From assembly GCF_000697965.2 (NCBI RefSeq), contig NZ_CP015882.1, positions 868,001-932,000 of the forward strand: a stretch of DNA of 64,000 nt. The letters are read 5' to 3'. The translations under genes and the position numbers were made by a program. Under the pieces are notes generated by a model that saw only the letters and a list, made by a program, of their open reading frames with translations, had not been told where the DNA came from and did no database searches. The stretch comes from Ensifer adhaerens. Its GTDB lineage: Bacteria; Pseudomonadota; Alphaproteobacteria; Rhizobiales; Rhizobiaceae. Positions within the stretch are counted from its first letter, which is position 1. The number at the start of each line of letters is the position of its first letter. Of this stretch, positions 17,801 to 26,891 are shown piece after piece.

Positions 17801-18906
17801 CGCGTGCTGCCGACGACTCGAAACAGGGCCTCGCCCGTCGCCACGCCGACCGAGACGGCAAGCCCCATCTCCGTGATATGGCGACCGATGGCGCGGGCGG
17901 CATCCACGGCGCGGGCCGGGTCGTCGCGGTGAAACGTCCCGCGTGTCCCGAAAGCGCAGAGATAAACGAGCCCCTTGTCGTCGAAGAGGAGTTCGCCCGG
18001 AGGGCCGCCGTAGCGGTGCGAAATCGCCTGAAGCGTTGCGCAGAGGTTCTGGTGTCGGACGAGCGCTTGGGCATCTTGGTGTTGCAGACCGATTATCCGG
18101 ACGAAAATGACGGACACTGGTCTGATCTCCGCAAGCGTGTCCAGCCGTGCATCGCGATGGACATTGCCTTCGGCTAAGGCGTTGGGGGATGCGGGTTCGA
18201 TGCCCATCATCGTCGGCGAGGGGCCAAGCAACTCCTGAAGCTGCATCGGCAGGAATGCGACGAGCCATTCGTGCGCGATGTGCGGATGCGCTGGAGCAGC
18301 GGCGGGCGCGCGCGCATTTGCCTCGCCATCGGTCAGGGCATTTGCCGCCTCTGGTGACAGAACGACTTCCCAGCGATGGGCAAGTGTCTGCGCACTTGCG
18401 GCCTGAACGACGGCATCGCCCCCAGCCACAAGGTTCCAGACCGGCTGGCCGCCGATGGCGGCCGCCCAGAGCTGCCCGGCGCCGATGCCGATATGTAGGG
18501 TAGGTCCGATTTCGCCTGCACCCGGATTTCGCTGCTCGCGGCTCTCCTTGCAGATCGCTTCGGCGCACTCGGCCGCACTCTTGACCGCGCGCGCCAGACC
18601 CGTTTCGTCGGCGGGCCAATAGGCCAGAAGCGAGTCACCCGCAAAGAGGAGGACTTCGCCGCCCCGGTCGCAGACATGGTCGGCGCAACGCGCGTAGGAA
18701 ATACTGAGCAGCTTCGGGATCTGCACCAGCCCTTCCTTGCCGCGCCGCGCCAGTTGCTCGACGAGGGCCGTATAGCGCGAGACGTCGACAAAGATCACGG
18801 CGGCCGGAAACTCTACCGCCGACGGCCGCTCTCCGTGAGAGCCGTGAAGCCGGCCAAGCAAGTTCAGCGGCAAAAACCCTTCGAGCGATTTTGCGATCGT
18901 CTCCAT
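14893..18906 (-). CDS. Soluble-adenylyl-cyclase-like protein: two cyclase domains, NTPase, TPR-like tail
   Basis: A 1337-aa cytosolic protein with the layout of soluble adenylyl cyclases (ADCY10 type). Cyclase domain 1 (about residues 33-190) keeps both metal-binding aspartates, D41 (FVDVSRYT) and D91 (FAGDSLLAYW). Domain 2 (about 262-425) has arginine (R270 in FVRIIG) where a metal aspartate usually sits but keeps N381 and R385 (PVNRAARL), the expected role for the partner domain. A P-loop NTPase follows with Walker A GEPGIGKS (472-479) and Walker B LVLEDSQWLDS, then about 500 residues of helical TPR-like repeats. Likely makes cAMP or acts as a signalling ATPase. The residues that select adenine in animal enzymes appear changed (K to E, T to M by eye), so nucleotide preference is open. 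Its stop lies 8 bases beyond the convergent Nudix gene. Confidence 0.88.
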   Translation of the reverse strand: METIAKSLEGFLPLNLLGRLHGSHGERPSAVEFPAAVIFVDVSRYTALVEQLARRGKEGLVQIPKLLSISYARCADHVCDRGGEVLLFAGDSLLAYWPADETGLARAVKSAAECAEAICKESREQRNPGAGEIGPTLHIGIGAGQLWAAAIGGQPVWNLVAGGDAVVQAASAQTLAHRWEVVLSPEAANALTDGEANARAPAAAPAHPHIAHEWLVAFLPMQLQELLGPSPTMMGIEPASPNALAEGNVHRDARLDTLAEIRPVSVIFVRIIGLQHQDAQALVRHQNLCATLQAISHRYGGPPGELLFDDKGLVYLCAFGTRGTFHRDDPARAVDAARAIGRHITEMGLAVSVGVATGEALFRVVGSTRRRQLMVLGTPVNRAARLVTTVSNDVLCDAPTERASRASFDFEQRGTVQLAGLGDVAPVFRPLEPKSRALSAATLIGRERELAFLQHAFEETRGGSSRLVVILGEPGIGKSRLAATFTENLHAAGVAIAVTLAERDDRRSSLLAWRRVLETLLGLPAESDGLVLLESITARIRTAPWIADRLPLLNDLLAIEIEQNEGTRHLEGAHRADATMRLLGDILGVLAPRPFALVLEDSQWLDSASWRLVEWVLGSVPSLLLVLCVRSEEVPEDLKQLRRRVEAAGEAGTETEEPARRYRILELEELDDGTVCELVSRTLGEVPPQQELARRVAALAGGNPFFAEEIALTLKSEGLIAVRDGLWRSIRPLEDLQYFEGVERVIRERVDRLDSTSQDVIKAAAVIGRSFTFAELEALLKEELNAEGLGSAVERLVDAHLVRRLGQAGSYEFRHDQTRDVVYGSMPGDLRSRLHASLAHWLERSRIEAMGGDLAVLVQHFEAADNKEKVVKYADLAAARALQVGAFREVEFFLGICMAHEPKPQDWTPEQRLQAVRWRRKLAEAHYSRGDIHAQGIAVRNALKAAGQPVPVSSSATLVRLAARSLRLAAQQMLPETAKLARREDRLSWEREMARCLNQAALVDYFELRFTRGMCNLVGAVARAERTGRTIEMAVAASQLGCGFGMMGWRSGCRYFMERAERIATELSDTAIHAHVCNLDALWQLGRGEWAGVDARLEQGQQFCLRAGDQLRWCNAQGMRFWSLYYRGEQAALEPTATALLSRAQNAGNIQQEIWALRCKALCVLHTDQPREAVDILRLIGSAMLGSVDLAAQISAKGALALALARTGRHAESVQAAAETLQLVKLMRRPSSHSTLVGISGAAEVFLRGREAGLAHAYDEWPRWEAQALRELKRYARAFPIGVPQLALWSGVSLWLEGKEAGAMSVWKDGMAAAQHLSLRRDEAMIAAELRRRRDRL

Positions 18907-19252
18907 GTTTCCTTCGCGCGGTGATTGATCACGAAATGCGCGAAACAGGGGCCATCTTCGCGCAGAAGTGCATTTATCCCTCGCCGATTTGCTGACTCTC
19001 GCATATTATTTAGCAATCGCTAAGAGGGCTAGCCGACTTCGATCGATCGGCTTTGGCAGAAACCGCGCAGGTTTCGGATTTTTGCATTCTTCCCGGATGT
19101 CGATGCCCCCTGTTGGGGATCACCGAAAGACATGAGCCATCGCGGCTCGCACACCGAGTTCAGGCGTCAGACGCATCTTATGGAGAGCGTTATGTCCGAT
19201 TGGAGCTACGGATACCCGCACCGTGCCCGAGACCGACGTCCCGGAGGCGACC
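18907..19252. other. Divergent intergenic region between the two giant genes
   Basis: 346 bases without a convincing gene. It must contain promoters for both large genes. It includes an AT-rich patch near 18995-19023 with an inverted repeat TTAGC-AATC-GCTAA (19010-19023), a candidate regulator site. No known consensus was recognised. Confidence 0.5.
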
Positions 19253-22200
19253 ATGGCCAGCATTGACTTCGACAACACCTCGCACACCGCGTGGATTTCC
19301 CAGGGTTTCGAAAGGCTGGTCGACCGGGTTCGGAAGACGCCGGCGGCGCTCCACTTTGATGTTCTGGTCGTCGGCAGTGGCTATGGCGGCGCAATCGCTG
19401 CCGCCACCATGGCCGGCCGCACGAAGGGAGGCGCTCCGATCAAGGTCGGGGTGCTCGAGCGGGGCAAGGAGTATCTGCCGGGCGCGTTTCCAACAGGTCT
19501 TGCCGAACTGCCTCGCCATATCCGCCGCGATCGCAACAAGGAAGGGCTGGTCGACGTGCGGATCGGCCCGGAGGTCGTCACGGTGGTCGCAAACGGCGTC
19601 GGCGGCGGTTCGCTGATCAATGCCGGCGTCATGGAAGTTCCCGACGAGAGCGTGTTTCACACGCGCTGGCCCGACGACCTCAAGGACCTGACGACCTGGC
19701 GGCAGTATTATGATCGTGCGGGCGAGCTTCTGGGCGGCACCGCAAACGGCGTCCCCAACAGCATCTCGAAACATCCCGACGGCATTCCCCAGAAACACAA
19801 GTCCTTCCGCAGCATCGCGTCGACGGGTTTTCGCGAGGCAGCGATTACGGTCGCGATGACCGACACGGTGAGCTCGGGAAATGTCAGGCTCAATAAATGC
19901 GTGCGCTGCGGCGACTGCGCGACGGGCTGCAATTTCGGCGCAAAGAACTCGCTCGACGTCAACCTGCTCGTGACGGCGCTGCGCAACGAGGCAGAGATCT
20001 TCAGCGGCGCGACCGTGCTCAGCGTCAAGCCGGACGGCGGCAACTGGATCGTCGATTGCGTCTACACCGACGCGGCCCTGCGCGCACGCGACGGCGACGT
20101 GCTGCAGGTGCGCGCAGGCAAGGTCGTGCTGGCGGCGGGCACGCTCGGCTCGTTCGAAATCCTGAAGCGCTCACAGGCCAAAGGCCTCAGCCTCTCCGTG
20201 CATTTCGGCAACCATTGCTCGACCAATGGCGACATGCTGGTGACCGATTATGCCACGTCAAATCCGGTCAATACCGTCTCGGACGAGGCCGTGCAGCCCT
20301 CCAAGCGTGCGATCGGACCCACCATCACCGGCGTGCTCGATCTTCGAAAAACGGCAGGTGTTCTGATCGAGGAACTCTCCGTTCCAGCTGGCTTGCGCCT
20401 CGCCTTCACCGAGATCTTTGCAACGCTCAACACGCTTCACGGGCTCGACCGGTTCGACTGGTCGACGCATACGCGGGGCTTTCCGGACGACGACGCCTAT
20501 GTGGCGCCGACCGGCAGGATCGAACATTCCGCCGTCTATGCCGTCATGGCCGATGACGGCGCCGCCGGGCGTATGGAACTGGATGAAACGGCTTCCGACA
20601 GCGATGACGGCACGGCGCGGATGCGCTGGGACGATCTGCCGTCCCTGCCGATCTTCGACACCGAGGTTGAGGCGCTGGCACGGCTGGCGAAGAATACGGG
20701 CGGGCGCGTCATCGCCAATCCCGTCTGGAAGCTCCTGCCGGCCAGCCTGAACTGGCTGCTGCAAAACAAGCGCGGTCCGCTCACCACCGTGCATCCGCTC
20801 GGTGGCTGCGTGATGGGCAACACCGGCGCGACGGGCGTCGTCGATCATTTGGGGCGTGTTTTCAAATCGGAGCTCCCGAACGACTTCCATAGTGGCCTCG
20901 TGGTCCTCGACGGCTCGATTATCCCGACGGCGCTTGGCACCAATCCGGCGCTCACCATAGCGGCAGTGGCCCTGCGCGCCTCGGAGACACTCGCGGCCGC
21001 CTGGAATTATGTCGCCCCGGCCCCTGCGGCGCCCGGCCTAGCTTTGGTCCGCCCGGTGTTTCGTGAAACCGATGCCGCTGCACCTGCCCCTGATACCGAT
21101 GCCGAGATCATCGAGCGCCTTGCCGGCCGGGTCAGGTTTTCAGCGCCCGGGACGGCCTCTGAAACGAGAGTTGTCGAGCTCACACTGCGTTTCGAGCCGA
21201 AGGCGCTGGCCGATTTGGCGCCAAGCAATGGTGGCGATGGAACCCTTGAGGTCGCGACCGACGCCTCCGTGCCGTTGGCCCGCAGCATGATCCGAATTTT
21301 TCCGGCGGATCAGTGGGACAATCTCCATCAGACATGGGCGCCCGCCGGTCTGGTGGAGCAGAAGCTCCAGGCGATCGCCGTCTTTACGGCGCCCCTGACC
21401 GGCAGCCTGCGGGTCCTCGAGCGCCAGTCGACGTGGGTCGGCGGCAGGATCTGGCGTGCCGGCAAGGCATGGGTGCTCAACCGAGGCCTGCGCGACAGCT
21501 ATCAGGCGATCGTCGACGGCGACGGTGGGCCCGGCTTCTTTGAGCGCGTCCGCTCAGGTCTTGCCATCGCCAGCCGGTCCGGCGAGATCCGCGCCTTCGT
21601 CTATGATCTAAAGGTCGGCGCGCCGGACCCGATCACCGGTGGCATCTCGCTTGCGGGCGATCGTATCGTCGGCACCAAGCGCTTCACCTATGATCGGCGT
21701 TCCAATCCCTGGCGTCAGCTCATGGAAGTCGCGCTGGAGCAATTTCCGGGGTTGGAGGCAGCGTCCGGCGGGCGCGTGCTGACGCTCGACCTTGACTATC
21801 TCGCCCGCATCGGCGTGCCGCTCGTGCGCATCACGGAACAGCGTGACGGCGTCGCCGCGATCGGAGCGCTCCTGACTTTCCTCGGGTATTTTCTCCGGCT
21901 GCTTTTGGGAATGCATATCTGGAGTTTCCGTGCACCCGATAAAGACAAGGACCCGGCAAACGACGCGGTGGATTTCCGCCCGCCGGCGCAGTTGAAGATC
22001 AAGGGCGGCGGCACGGTCGCGGCGCAACGACAGACGCTCGTCGTCGGAACGAGCAAGCCTCAACTCGGCGGCCCGCCGGTTGTCGGGAAAGTACTGCTAA
22101 CCCGCTATCCCTATCCGGGCACGACGAAGCGGCCGCTGGTGATGATCCACGGATACAGCGCCGGCGGGACGACCTTTGCCCACCACGCCGTCAATCCCAA

Positions 22201-24955
22201 CTTCGCCAGCCATTTCTGGAAGACGGGGCGTGATGTCTGGATCGCCGACCTCAGAACCAGCCCGGCGCACCCGACCGCAAGTGCGGCCTGGAGCTTCGAC
22301 GAAATCGGCAAGGAAGACGTGCCCTTGGTGTTGCGGACGATCGCCACACAGACCGGTGTGCCGAAACTCGACGTCATCGCCCATTGCATGGGCACGATGG
22401 TTTTCAGCATCGCCACACTGGAGGGTAAGATCCAGGACCTCGTTGACCGGGTGGCCTTCACGCAGGTCGGTCCGCTGGTGGTCTTTACGCCTGCCAACAT
22501 CTTCCGCGCCTATGCGGTGCGTTACCTTCTCGGCTTCCTGCCCGACAGCTACAGCTTCAATCCGGATAAGCCGACGCTCGCCGATGACCTTTGGGACCGC
22601 GTGCTTTCGACGCTTCCTTACCCGGTCGAGGAGTTCGACGTGGAAAATCCGATCTGGCCATGGAAGCGGACGCCGTGGACAAGAACCCGGCACCGGATGG
22701 ACGCGCTCTACGGACGCGACTTCAACGTCGCCAACATGGAGCCCGAAATGCTGCGCTTCATCAACGAGCATTTCGGCGCGCTCAGCCTCAATACGGTCTC
22801 CACGACGGTGCATTTCGTGCGTAATGCCATGCTCACCGACTTCCGGGGGCAAAACCGACTGGTGTCACGAGAAGTCCTGCAGGATAAGTGGAAGTTCCCC
22901 ACCTTCAGCGTCCATGGATCGGGCAACGGTCTCACGGATCCTGCCACCGTCGACCGCATGCGCCGCGTCTTCGACGATGCAGGTCGTGTCTACCTGGAAC
23001 CCTATCTCAACCCCGGCGCCGGTCACCAGGACGCCCTTATCGGGACGACCCGGCATGCGACCTTGCAGAAGATCGAAGCTTTCCTCGACCAGAACATCCA
23101 ACGCCAGCCTGTGGCCGCAGACACCGAGATGACGGCCTACCCGCCCTGGATCGGGCCGATCATTACCGAGGAGAACGGCGAGCTGACCATTCGCCTTGGC
23201 ACGCTGCCGTCGATCCGCCAGACCGAGGGCGTGATCATGCTGCGCGTGCTGGTAAACGGCGACGACATCCAGCGCCCGGATGGCCAGCCCTGGGATCTGC
23301 CTTACATCGTCAGCCACATGATGGTCTACTGGTCCCCGGCGTTGCGCGACAACCACTGGGATGCGTTCAAGGCGCCGCTCCCGACATCAATGCCGGGGTA
23401 TGATCCGAACTTCCCGGGAAACGCGTTGCTCGTCTTGCTTGCCTACGCGGAAGACAAGCTTCTGCCGCCGTTCATTGAGGAGACATACTACGCGCTCGCC
23501 AAGAATGGCGTCGTCTATCGGGCGCTGCTTCGCGAGTCGAACGAGAACCCGGAGAGGGTGCTGGAGGTACTTCCCTATCAGCGTTTCGAGCGGATCTCGC
23601 AGGCCGCCTCGCGGATGATGGATGCGCCGCAGCCCGACATCAATCCGGGCAAGGCTGTGAAATTTTCGCCGAACCGCCTCGTCTACAAGGACACGACCCC
23701 GACGACCAACCTGACGGTCGGCGCCGCTCCGCAGACGGCGACGCCTGCAAGTTCCTCGATGAACCTCAACTTCCTTATGGGAGCGTCGGTTCTGGAAAAT
23801 CTGGTCGAGCAGGACCGGGCAATGATGGACGGCGTTATCCCCTACGATTCCCCGCTCGCTCCTCCTGTTCAGCCTTCGCCCGCCGGCACCAGCTTCATCC
23901 TGGCTTCGTGCCAGTACCCGGCCGGGTTCATCGACAGGAAGGTTGCCTATCGCTCCTTCGCCGAGGTCGCTGACAGAATAGGGGCGGGGGTGGGTATCCA
24001 GCCGAAGTTCGCGCTCCTCGTCGGCGATCAGGTCTATGTGGATCCGACCGCAGGGCTCTACGATCCGGCCGCGAGCGATGACAGGTATCGCCTCCCTTAC
24101 GAAGCTTGGTTGCAGGAACGCAGCGTGCGCGAGGTCCTGCGCCGCATACCATCGTTCATGCTGCTCGACGACCATGAGATCGACGACAACTGGGAGCCGC
24201 TCGCCTCTCCGAACGATATCGATACGAATGCCAAGCTGAAGAAGGAGGGTTTCGCGGCCTTCGAGAAATACCAGCGTGGAGTGGATCCCAAGCTGAAGAC
24301 GTTCGACTACGAGGGCTTCCATTTCTTCCTGCTCGACACGCGCAGCGAAAGGACGCACCGCAAGATCGGCGCCGGGCTTGCCAATGCGACCCTGTTCAAG
24401 ACGGGCGTCGGCGAGACGATGAGCGACCTGGAGACGTGGCTTTTAAAAAATGGCCCGAAGTTCATAGCGTCGCCATCGATGTTTCTCCCGCGTCATCGCC
24501 GGGCGATCCAGCGCGATGCCAGCCTCAGCCCGGACAACCTGAGTGCGCTGCGTTCCGATGGCTGGGATGGCTATCCGAACAGTCTGCGTGATGTTCTCGG
24601 CGCCATCGCCGCCGGAAAGATCAAGCATGTCGTGCTCCTCTCCGGTGATGAACACCGGGGCTGCATTGCAACGGCGCTTCTGACGGAAATGGACGGCACG
24701 CCGATCACGACCGTGCATTCGATCCACACCGCGGCAATGTATGCGCCTTATCCTTTTGCAAACGGGATCGACGAGGATATCGTCGAGCAGGAGACGTTCG
24801 AGTTCGACTACAAGGCCAAGCGCTATCACTGCATCGTCGACGCGACCCGGCCGGCTCCCGGCGACGGTGCGACTTTTCTCCACGTCCGGCAGGATGGCGC
24901 CGATTGGAAGCTCGACTGCGAATATGCGGGGACTGTGCAGACGCTCACGCTCTGA
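19253..24955 (+). CDS. Giant fusion: GMC oxidoreductase + alpha/beta hydrolase + PhoD-like phosphatase
   Basis: A single 1900-aa chain with three enzyme regions. (1) About residues 30-590: cholesterol-oxidase-like GMC flavoprotein with FAD motif VVGSGYGGAIAA, a four-cysteine cluster C216, C219, C222, C226 (CVRCGDCATGC) and the C-terminal GTNPALTIAA. (2) About 690-1280: a linking region and an alpha/beta hydrolase with oxyanion segment MIHGYSAGG and nucleophile elbow AHCMG, where C1045 replaces serine. (3) About 1545-1900: PhoD-type metallophosphatase with GDQVY, LLDDHEIDDNW and LSGDEHRGC. ATG 19253 has GGAGG five bases upstream; a GTG at 19223 is less likely. No signal peptide is seen, so it is probably cytosolic. 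The set suggests stepwise attack on a hydroxylated, esterified, perhaps phosphorylated lipid or sterol; substrate is unknown. Confidence 0.9.
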   Translation: MASIDFDNTSHTAWISQGFERLVDRVRKTPAALHFDVLVVGSGYGGAIAAATMAGRTKGGAPIKVGVLERGKEYLPGAFPTGLAELPRHIRRDRNKEGLVDVRIGPEVVTVVANGVGGGSLINAGVMEVPDESVFHTRWPDDLKDLTTWRQYYDRAGELLGGTANGVPNSISKHPDGIPQKHKSFRSIASTGFREAAITVAMTDTVSSGNVRLNKCVRCGDCATGCNFGAKNSLDVNLLVTALRNEAEIFSGATVLSVKPDGGNWIVDCVYTDAALRARDGDVLQVRAGKVVLAAGTLGSFEILKRSQAKGLSLSVHFGNHCSTNGDMLVTDYATSNPVNTVSDEAVQPSKRAIGPTITGVLDLRKTAGVLIEELSVPAGLRLAFTEIFATLNTLHGLDRFDWSTHTRGFPDDDAYVAPTGRIEHSAVYAVMADDGAAGRMELDETASDSDDGTARMRWDDLPSLPIFDTEVEALARLAKNTGGRVIANPVWKLLPASLNWLLQNKRGPLTTVHPLGGCVMGNTGATGVVDHLGRVFKSELPNDFHSGLVVLDGSIIPTALGTNPALTIAAVALRASETLAAAWNYVAPAPAAPGLALVRPVFRETDAAAPAPDTDAEIIERLAGRVRFSAPGTASETRVVELTLRFEPKALADLAPSNGGDGTLEVATDASVPLARSMIRIFPADQWDNLHQTWAPAGLVEQKLQAIAVFTAPLTGSLRVLERQSTWVGGRIWRAGKAWVLNRGLRDSYQAIVDGDGGPGFFERVRSGLAIASRSGEIRAFVYDLKVGAPDPITGGISLAGDRIVGTKRFTYDRRSNPWRQLMEVALEQFPGLEAASGGRVLTLDLDYLARIGVPLVRITEQRDGVAAIGALLTFLGYFLRLLLGMHIWSFRAPDKDKDPANDAVDFRPPAQLKIKGGGTVAAQRQTLVVGTSKPQLGGPPVVGKVLLTRYPYPGTTKRPLVMIHGYSAGGTTFAHHAVNPNFASHFWKTGRDVWIADLRTSPAHPTASAAWSFDEIGKEDVPLVLRTIATQTGVPKLDVIAHCMGTMVFSIATLEGKIQDLVDRVAFTQVGPLVVFTPANIFRAYAVRYLLGFLPDSYSFNPDKPTLADDLWDRVLSTLPYPVEEFDVENPIWPWKRTPWTRTRHRMDALYGRDFNVANMEPEMLRFINEHFGALSLNTVSTTVHFVRNAMLTDFRGQNRLVSREVLQDKWKFPTFSVHGSGNGLTDPATVDRMRRVFDDAGRVYLEPYLNPGAGHQDALIGTTRHATLQKIEAFLDQNIQRQPVAADTEMTAYPPWIGPIITEENGELTIRLGTLPSIRQTEGVIMLRVLVNGDDIQRPDGQPWDLPYIVSHMMVYWSPALRDNHWDAFKAPLPTSMPGYDPNFPGNALLVLLAYAEDKLLPPFIEETYYALAKNGVVYRALLRESNENPERVLEVLPYQRFERISQAASRMMDAPQPDINPGKAVKFSPNRLVYKDTTPTTNLTVGAAPQTATPASSSMNLNFLMGASVLENLVEQDRAMMDGVIPYDSPLAPPVQPSPAGTSFILASCQYPAGFIDRKVAYRSFAEVADRIGAGVGIQPKFALLVGDQVYVDPTAGLYDPAASDDRYRLPYEAWLQERSVREVLRRIPSFMLLDDHEIDDNWEPLASPNDIDTNAKLKKEGFAAFEKYQRGVDPKLKTFDYEGFHFFLLDTRSERTHRKIGAGLANATLFKTGVGETMSDLETWLLKNGPKFIASPSMFLPRHRRAIQRDASLSPDNLSALRSDGWDGYPNSLRDVLGAIAAGKIKHVVLLSGDEHRGCIATALLTEMDGTPITTVHSIHTAAMYAPYPFANGIDEDIVEQETFEFDYKAKRYHCIVDATRPAPGDGATFLHVRQDGADWKLDCEYAGTVQTLTL

Positions 24956-25244
24956 TCCCATCTCCTGGCGCGTTACTGGTTCAAATCCTTACGGGAAGGC
25001 TCGAGCGGGCCCGTTCACGAGGACGTGTCCGGGTGATCCGCCATGCCGTTTTGTCGCCCGATGCCGTCGCTTGACAGTCGGTTCAAAATAAACTTAACAT
25101 GTTAATGGATTGAAGCTTTCCGATGAGGAGCAAAGGGAAGTTTCAAGCGACCAGGGAGATCTGCCCGCCGGATGGCCGTGAAGGATCAGGTGCGTGCATG
25201 CGATGTTCGCCGCGCGTGAATGTGGGGTCGACAGGGAGGAACCT

Positions 25245-26300
25245 ATGAAACTGAGCAGACGGAATTTGATGAAGACCGGCGGCGCTCTGCTTGCAGCGCC
25301 CTTCGTTCTGAAAATCGGTGCGGCGCGCGCCCAGGAAACAGTCACGCTGAAGCTGCACCATTTCCTGCCGCCGGCATCCAACGTTCATCAGCGGCTGTTG
25401 ACGCCATGGGCGAAATTGCTGGCAGAACAAAGCGGCGGTGCGCTGAAGGTCGACATCTTCCCGGCCATGCAACTCGGCGGAAAGCCGCCGCAGCTCTACG
25501 ATCAGGCGTCGAACGGCGTCGTCGATATCGTCTGGACCTTGCCCGGCAACACGCCCGGACGTTTCCCGTCCACGGAAGTGTTCGAACTGCCATTCGTCGC
25601 CGCCAAGGAGGCGACCGTCAACGCGCAAGCCTGCCAGGAATATGGCCAGACGCACGTACTGAAGGAAACTGGCGATACCCAGCTCTTGTGCTTCTGGGCG
25701 CATGATCAGGGCCTGATCCACACCAATAAGGAAGTGAAGACCGGAGCGGACCTCGCCGGGCTGAAGCTTCGCAATCCGACGCGCCTTGCCGGTGAGGCGC
25801 TGGCGGCACTGGGGGCGACGCCGGTCGGCATGCCCATTCCGCAGGTGCCCGAAGCACTGGCCCAGCGGTCGATCGACGGCTGCGTGCTCCCGTGGGAAGT
25901 GGTTCCCTCGATCAAGGTGAACGAGCTCACCAAGTTCCATACCGAAATCCCGGGCTCGCCGACGCTCTATACCGCAACTTTCTTCCTGGCGATGAACAAG
26001 GGCAAGTACGACGGGTTGCCGGCCGACCTCAAGGCCGTGCTGGACGCCAACAGCGGCATGGCCTTCGCCAAGAAGGCCGGCGAGATGTGGGACAGCGTCG
26101 GTGCCGAAGTGCGCGCGGCAATCGAGACATCCGGAGAAGGAACAATCAGCACGATCAGCGAGGACGAAAAGGCGAAGTGGGTGGAGGCAACCAGACCCGT
26201 CCACGACAAGTGGATCGAGGACATGAAGGCCAAGGACCTCGACGGCAAGGCGCTGATCGCCACGGCGCAGGCGCTTGTGCAGAAATATTCGAGCGCCTGA
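25245..26300 (+). CDS. TRAP transporter substrate-binding protein (DctP family)
   Basis: A 351-aa periplasmic solute receptor. The N-terminus MKLSRRNLMKTGG with a hydrophobic stretch and ARAQ cleavage site suggests export, possibly through Tat (two arginines). The mature part has LKLHHFLPPASNVHQRLLTPWAKLL and the LRNPTRLAGEALAALGATPV segment in which the conserved arginine binds the ligand carboxylate in DctP proteins. GGGAGGA lies before ATG 25245. It works with the two downstream membrane genes for sodium-driven uptake of an organic acid. Which acid is not shown. Confidence 0.93.
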   Translation: MKLSRRNLMKTGGALLAAPFVLKIGAARAQETVTLKLHHFLPPASNVHQRLLTPWAKLLAEQSGGALKVDIFPAMQLGGKPPQLYDQASNGVVDIVWTLPGNTPGRFPSTEVFELPFVAAKEATVNAQACQEYGQTHVLKETGDTQLLCFWAHDQGLIHTNKEVKTGADLAGLKLRNPTRLAGEALAALGATPVGMPIPQVPEALAQRSIDGCVLPWEVVPSIKVNELTKFHTEIPGSPTLYTATFFLAMNKGKYDGLPADLKAVLDANSGMAFAKKAGEMWDSVGAEVRAAIETSGEGTISTISEDEKAKWVEATRPVHDKWIEDMKAKDLDGKALIATAQALVQKYSSA

Positions 26301-26351
26301 GCGCACTGCCGGCCGTACTCGCCTGAACGTGGCGCCTGAACGCGCCGCTGC

Positions 26352-26891
26352 ATGAACCAACAGCTCGAGGCCTCAACAATGGAAGACGTAGGATACGAGG
26401 ACGCGGTGAGGGTGCCGCGCCGCAGGGAAGTCGAACGCCTCGCGGCCGGTTTGGCACTGATCGGCGGCACGCTTCTTTGCCTTGCGGCGGGATTGGTCAC
26501 CGTCAGCGTGCTGGGCCGATGGCTGTTCAATCGGCCGGTGCCGGCCGACTACGAGCTGGTGGAGGTGGCGGTCGGCGTCGCCGCCTTCTCCTTTCTCGCA
26601 TACACACAGGCCCGCAACGGCCATATTGCCGTCGATACCTTCACGTTGGCTCTCCCCGCACGCGTCACGCGGGTCATCGACGGCCTTTGGGACCTGCTTT
26701 TGGCCGGCTGCCTGGCGTTTTTTGCCTGGGGTCTGTTTACCGGTGGCCTGGAGGCGAGGGGATACGGGACGACGCTGATCCAGCTGCCCTGGCCGATCTG
26801 GCCAGTCTATCTGACCTGTGCGGCGCTGGCGGCGCTCGCAGCCATCATCGGAGTTTCCGTTTCCCTCTTGAAAATCGGAGGCGGCCGATGA
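26352..26891 (+). CDS. TRAP transporter small permease (DctQ family)
   Basis: A 179-aa membrane protein with four hydrophobic helices (about residues 28-50, 65-85, 105-130, 145-170). The motif LGRWLFNRPVPADYELVEVAVGV and the FAWGLFTGG region are typical DctQ features. It lies between the binding protein and the large permease and overlaps the latter by four bases (ATGA). DctQ and DctM form the membrane unit. The ATG at 26379 is an alternative start. Confidence 0.9.
   Translation: MNQQLEASTMEDVGYEDAVRVPRRREVERLAAGLALIGGTLLCLAAGLVTVSVLGRWLFNRPVPADYELVEVAVGVAAFSFLAYTQARNGHIAVDTFTLALPARVTRVIDGLWDLLLAGCLAFFAWGLFTGGLEARGYGTTLIQLPWPIWPVYLTCAALAALAAIIGVSVSLLKIGGGR

Noticed and set aside
16063-18177. 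704-codon plus-strand frame
   Set aside because: Antisense to the cyclase-like gene; composition is typical of shadow frames (rich in R, A, H, G).
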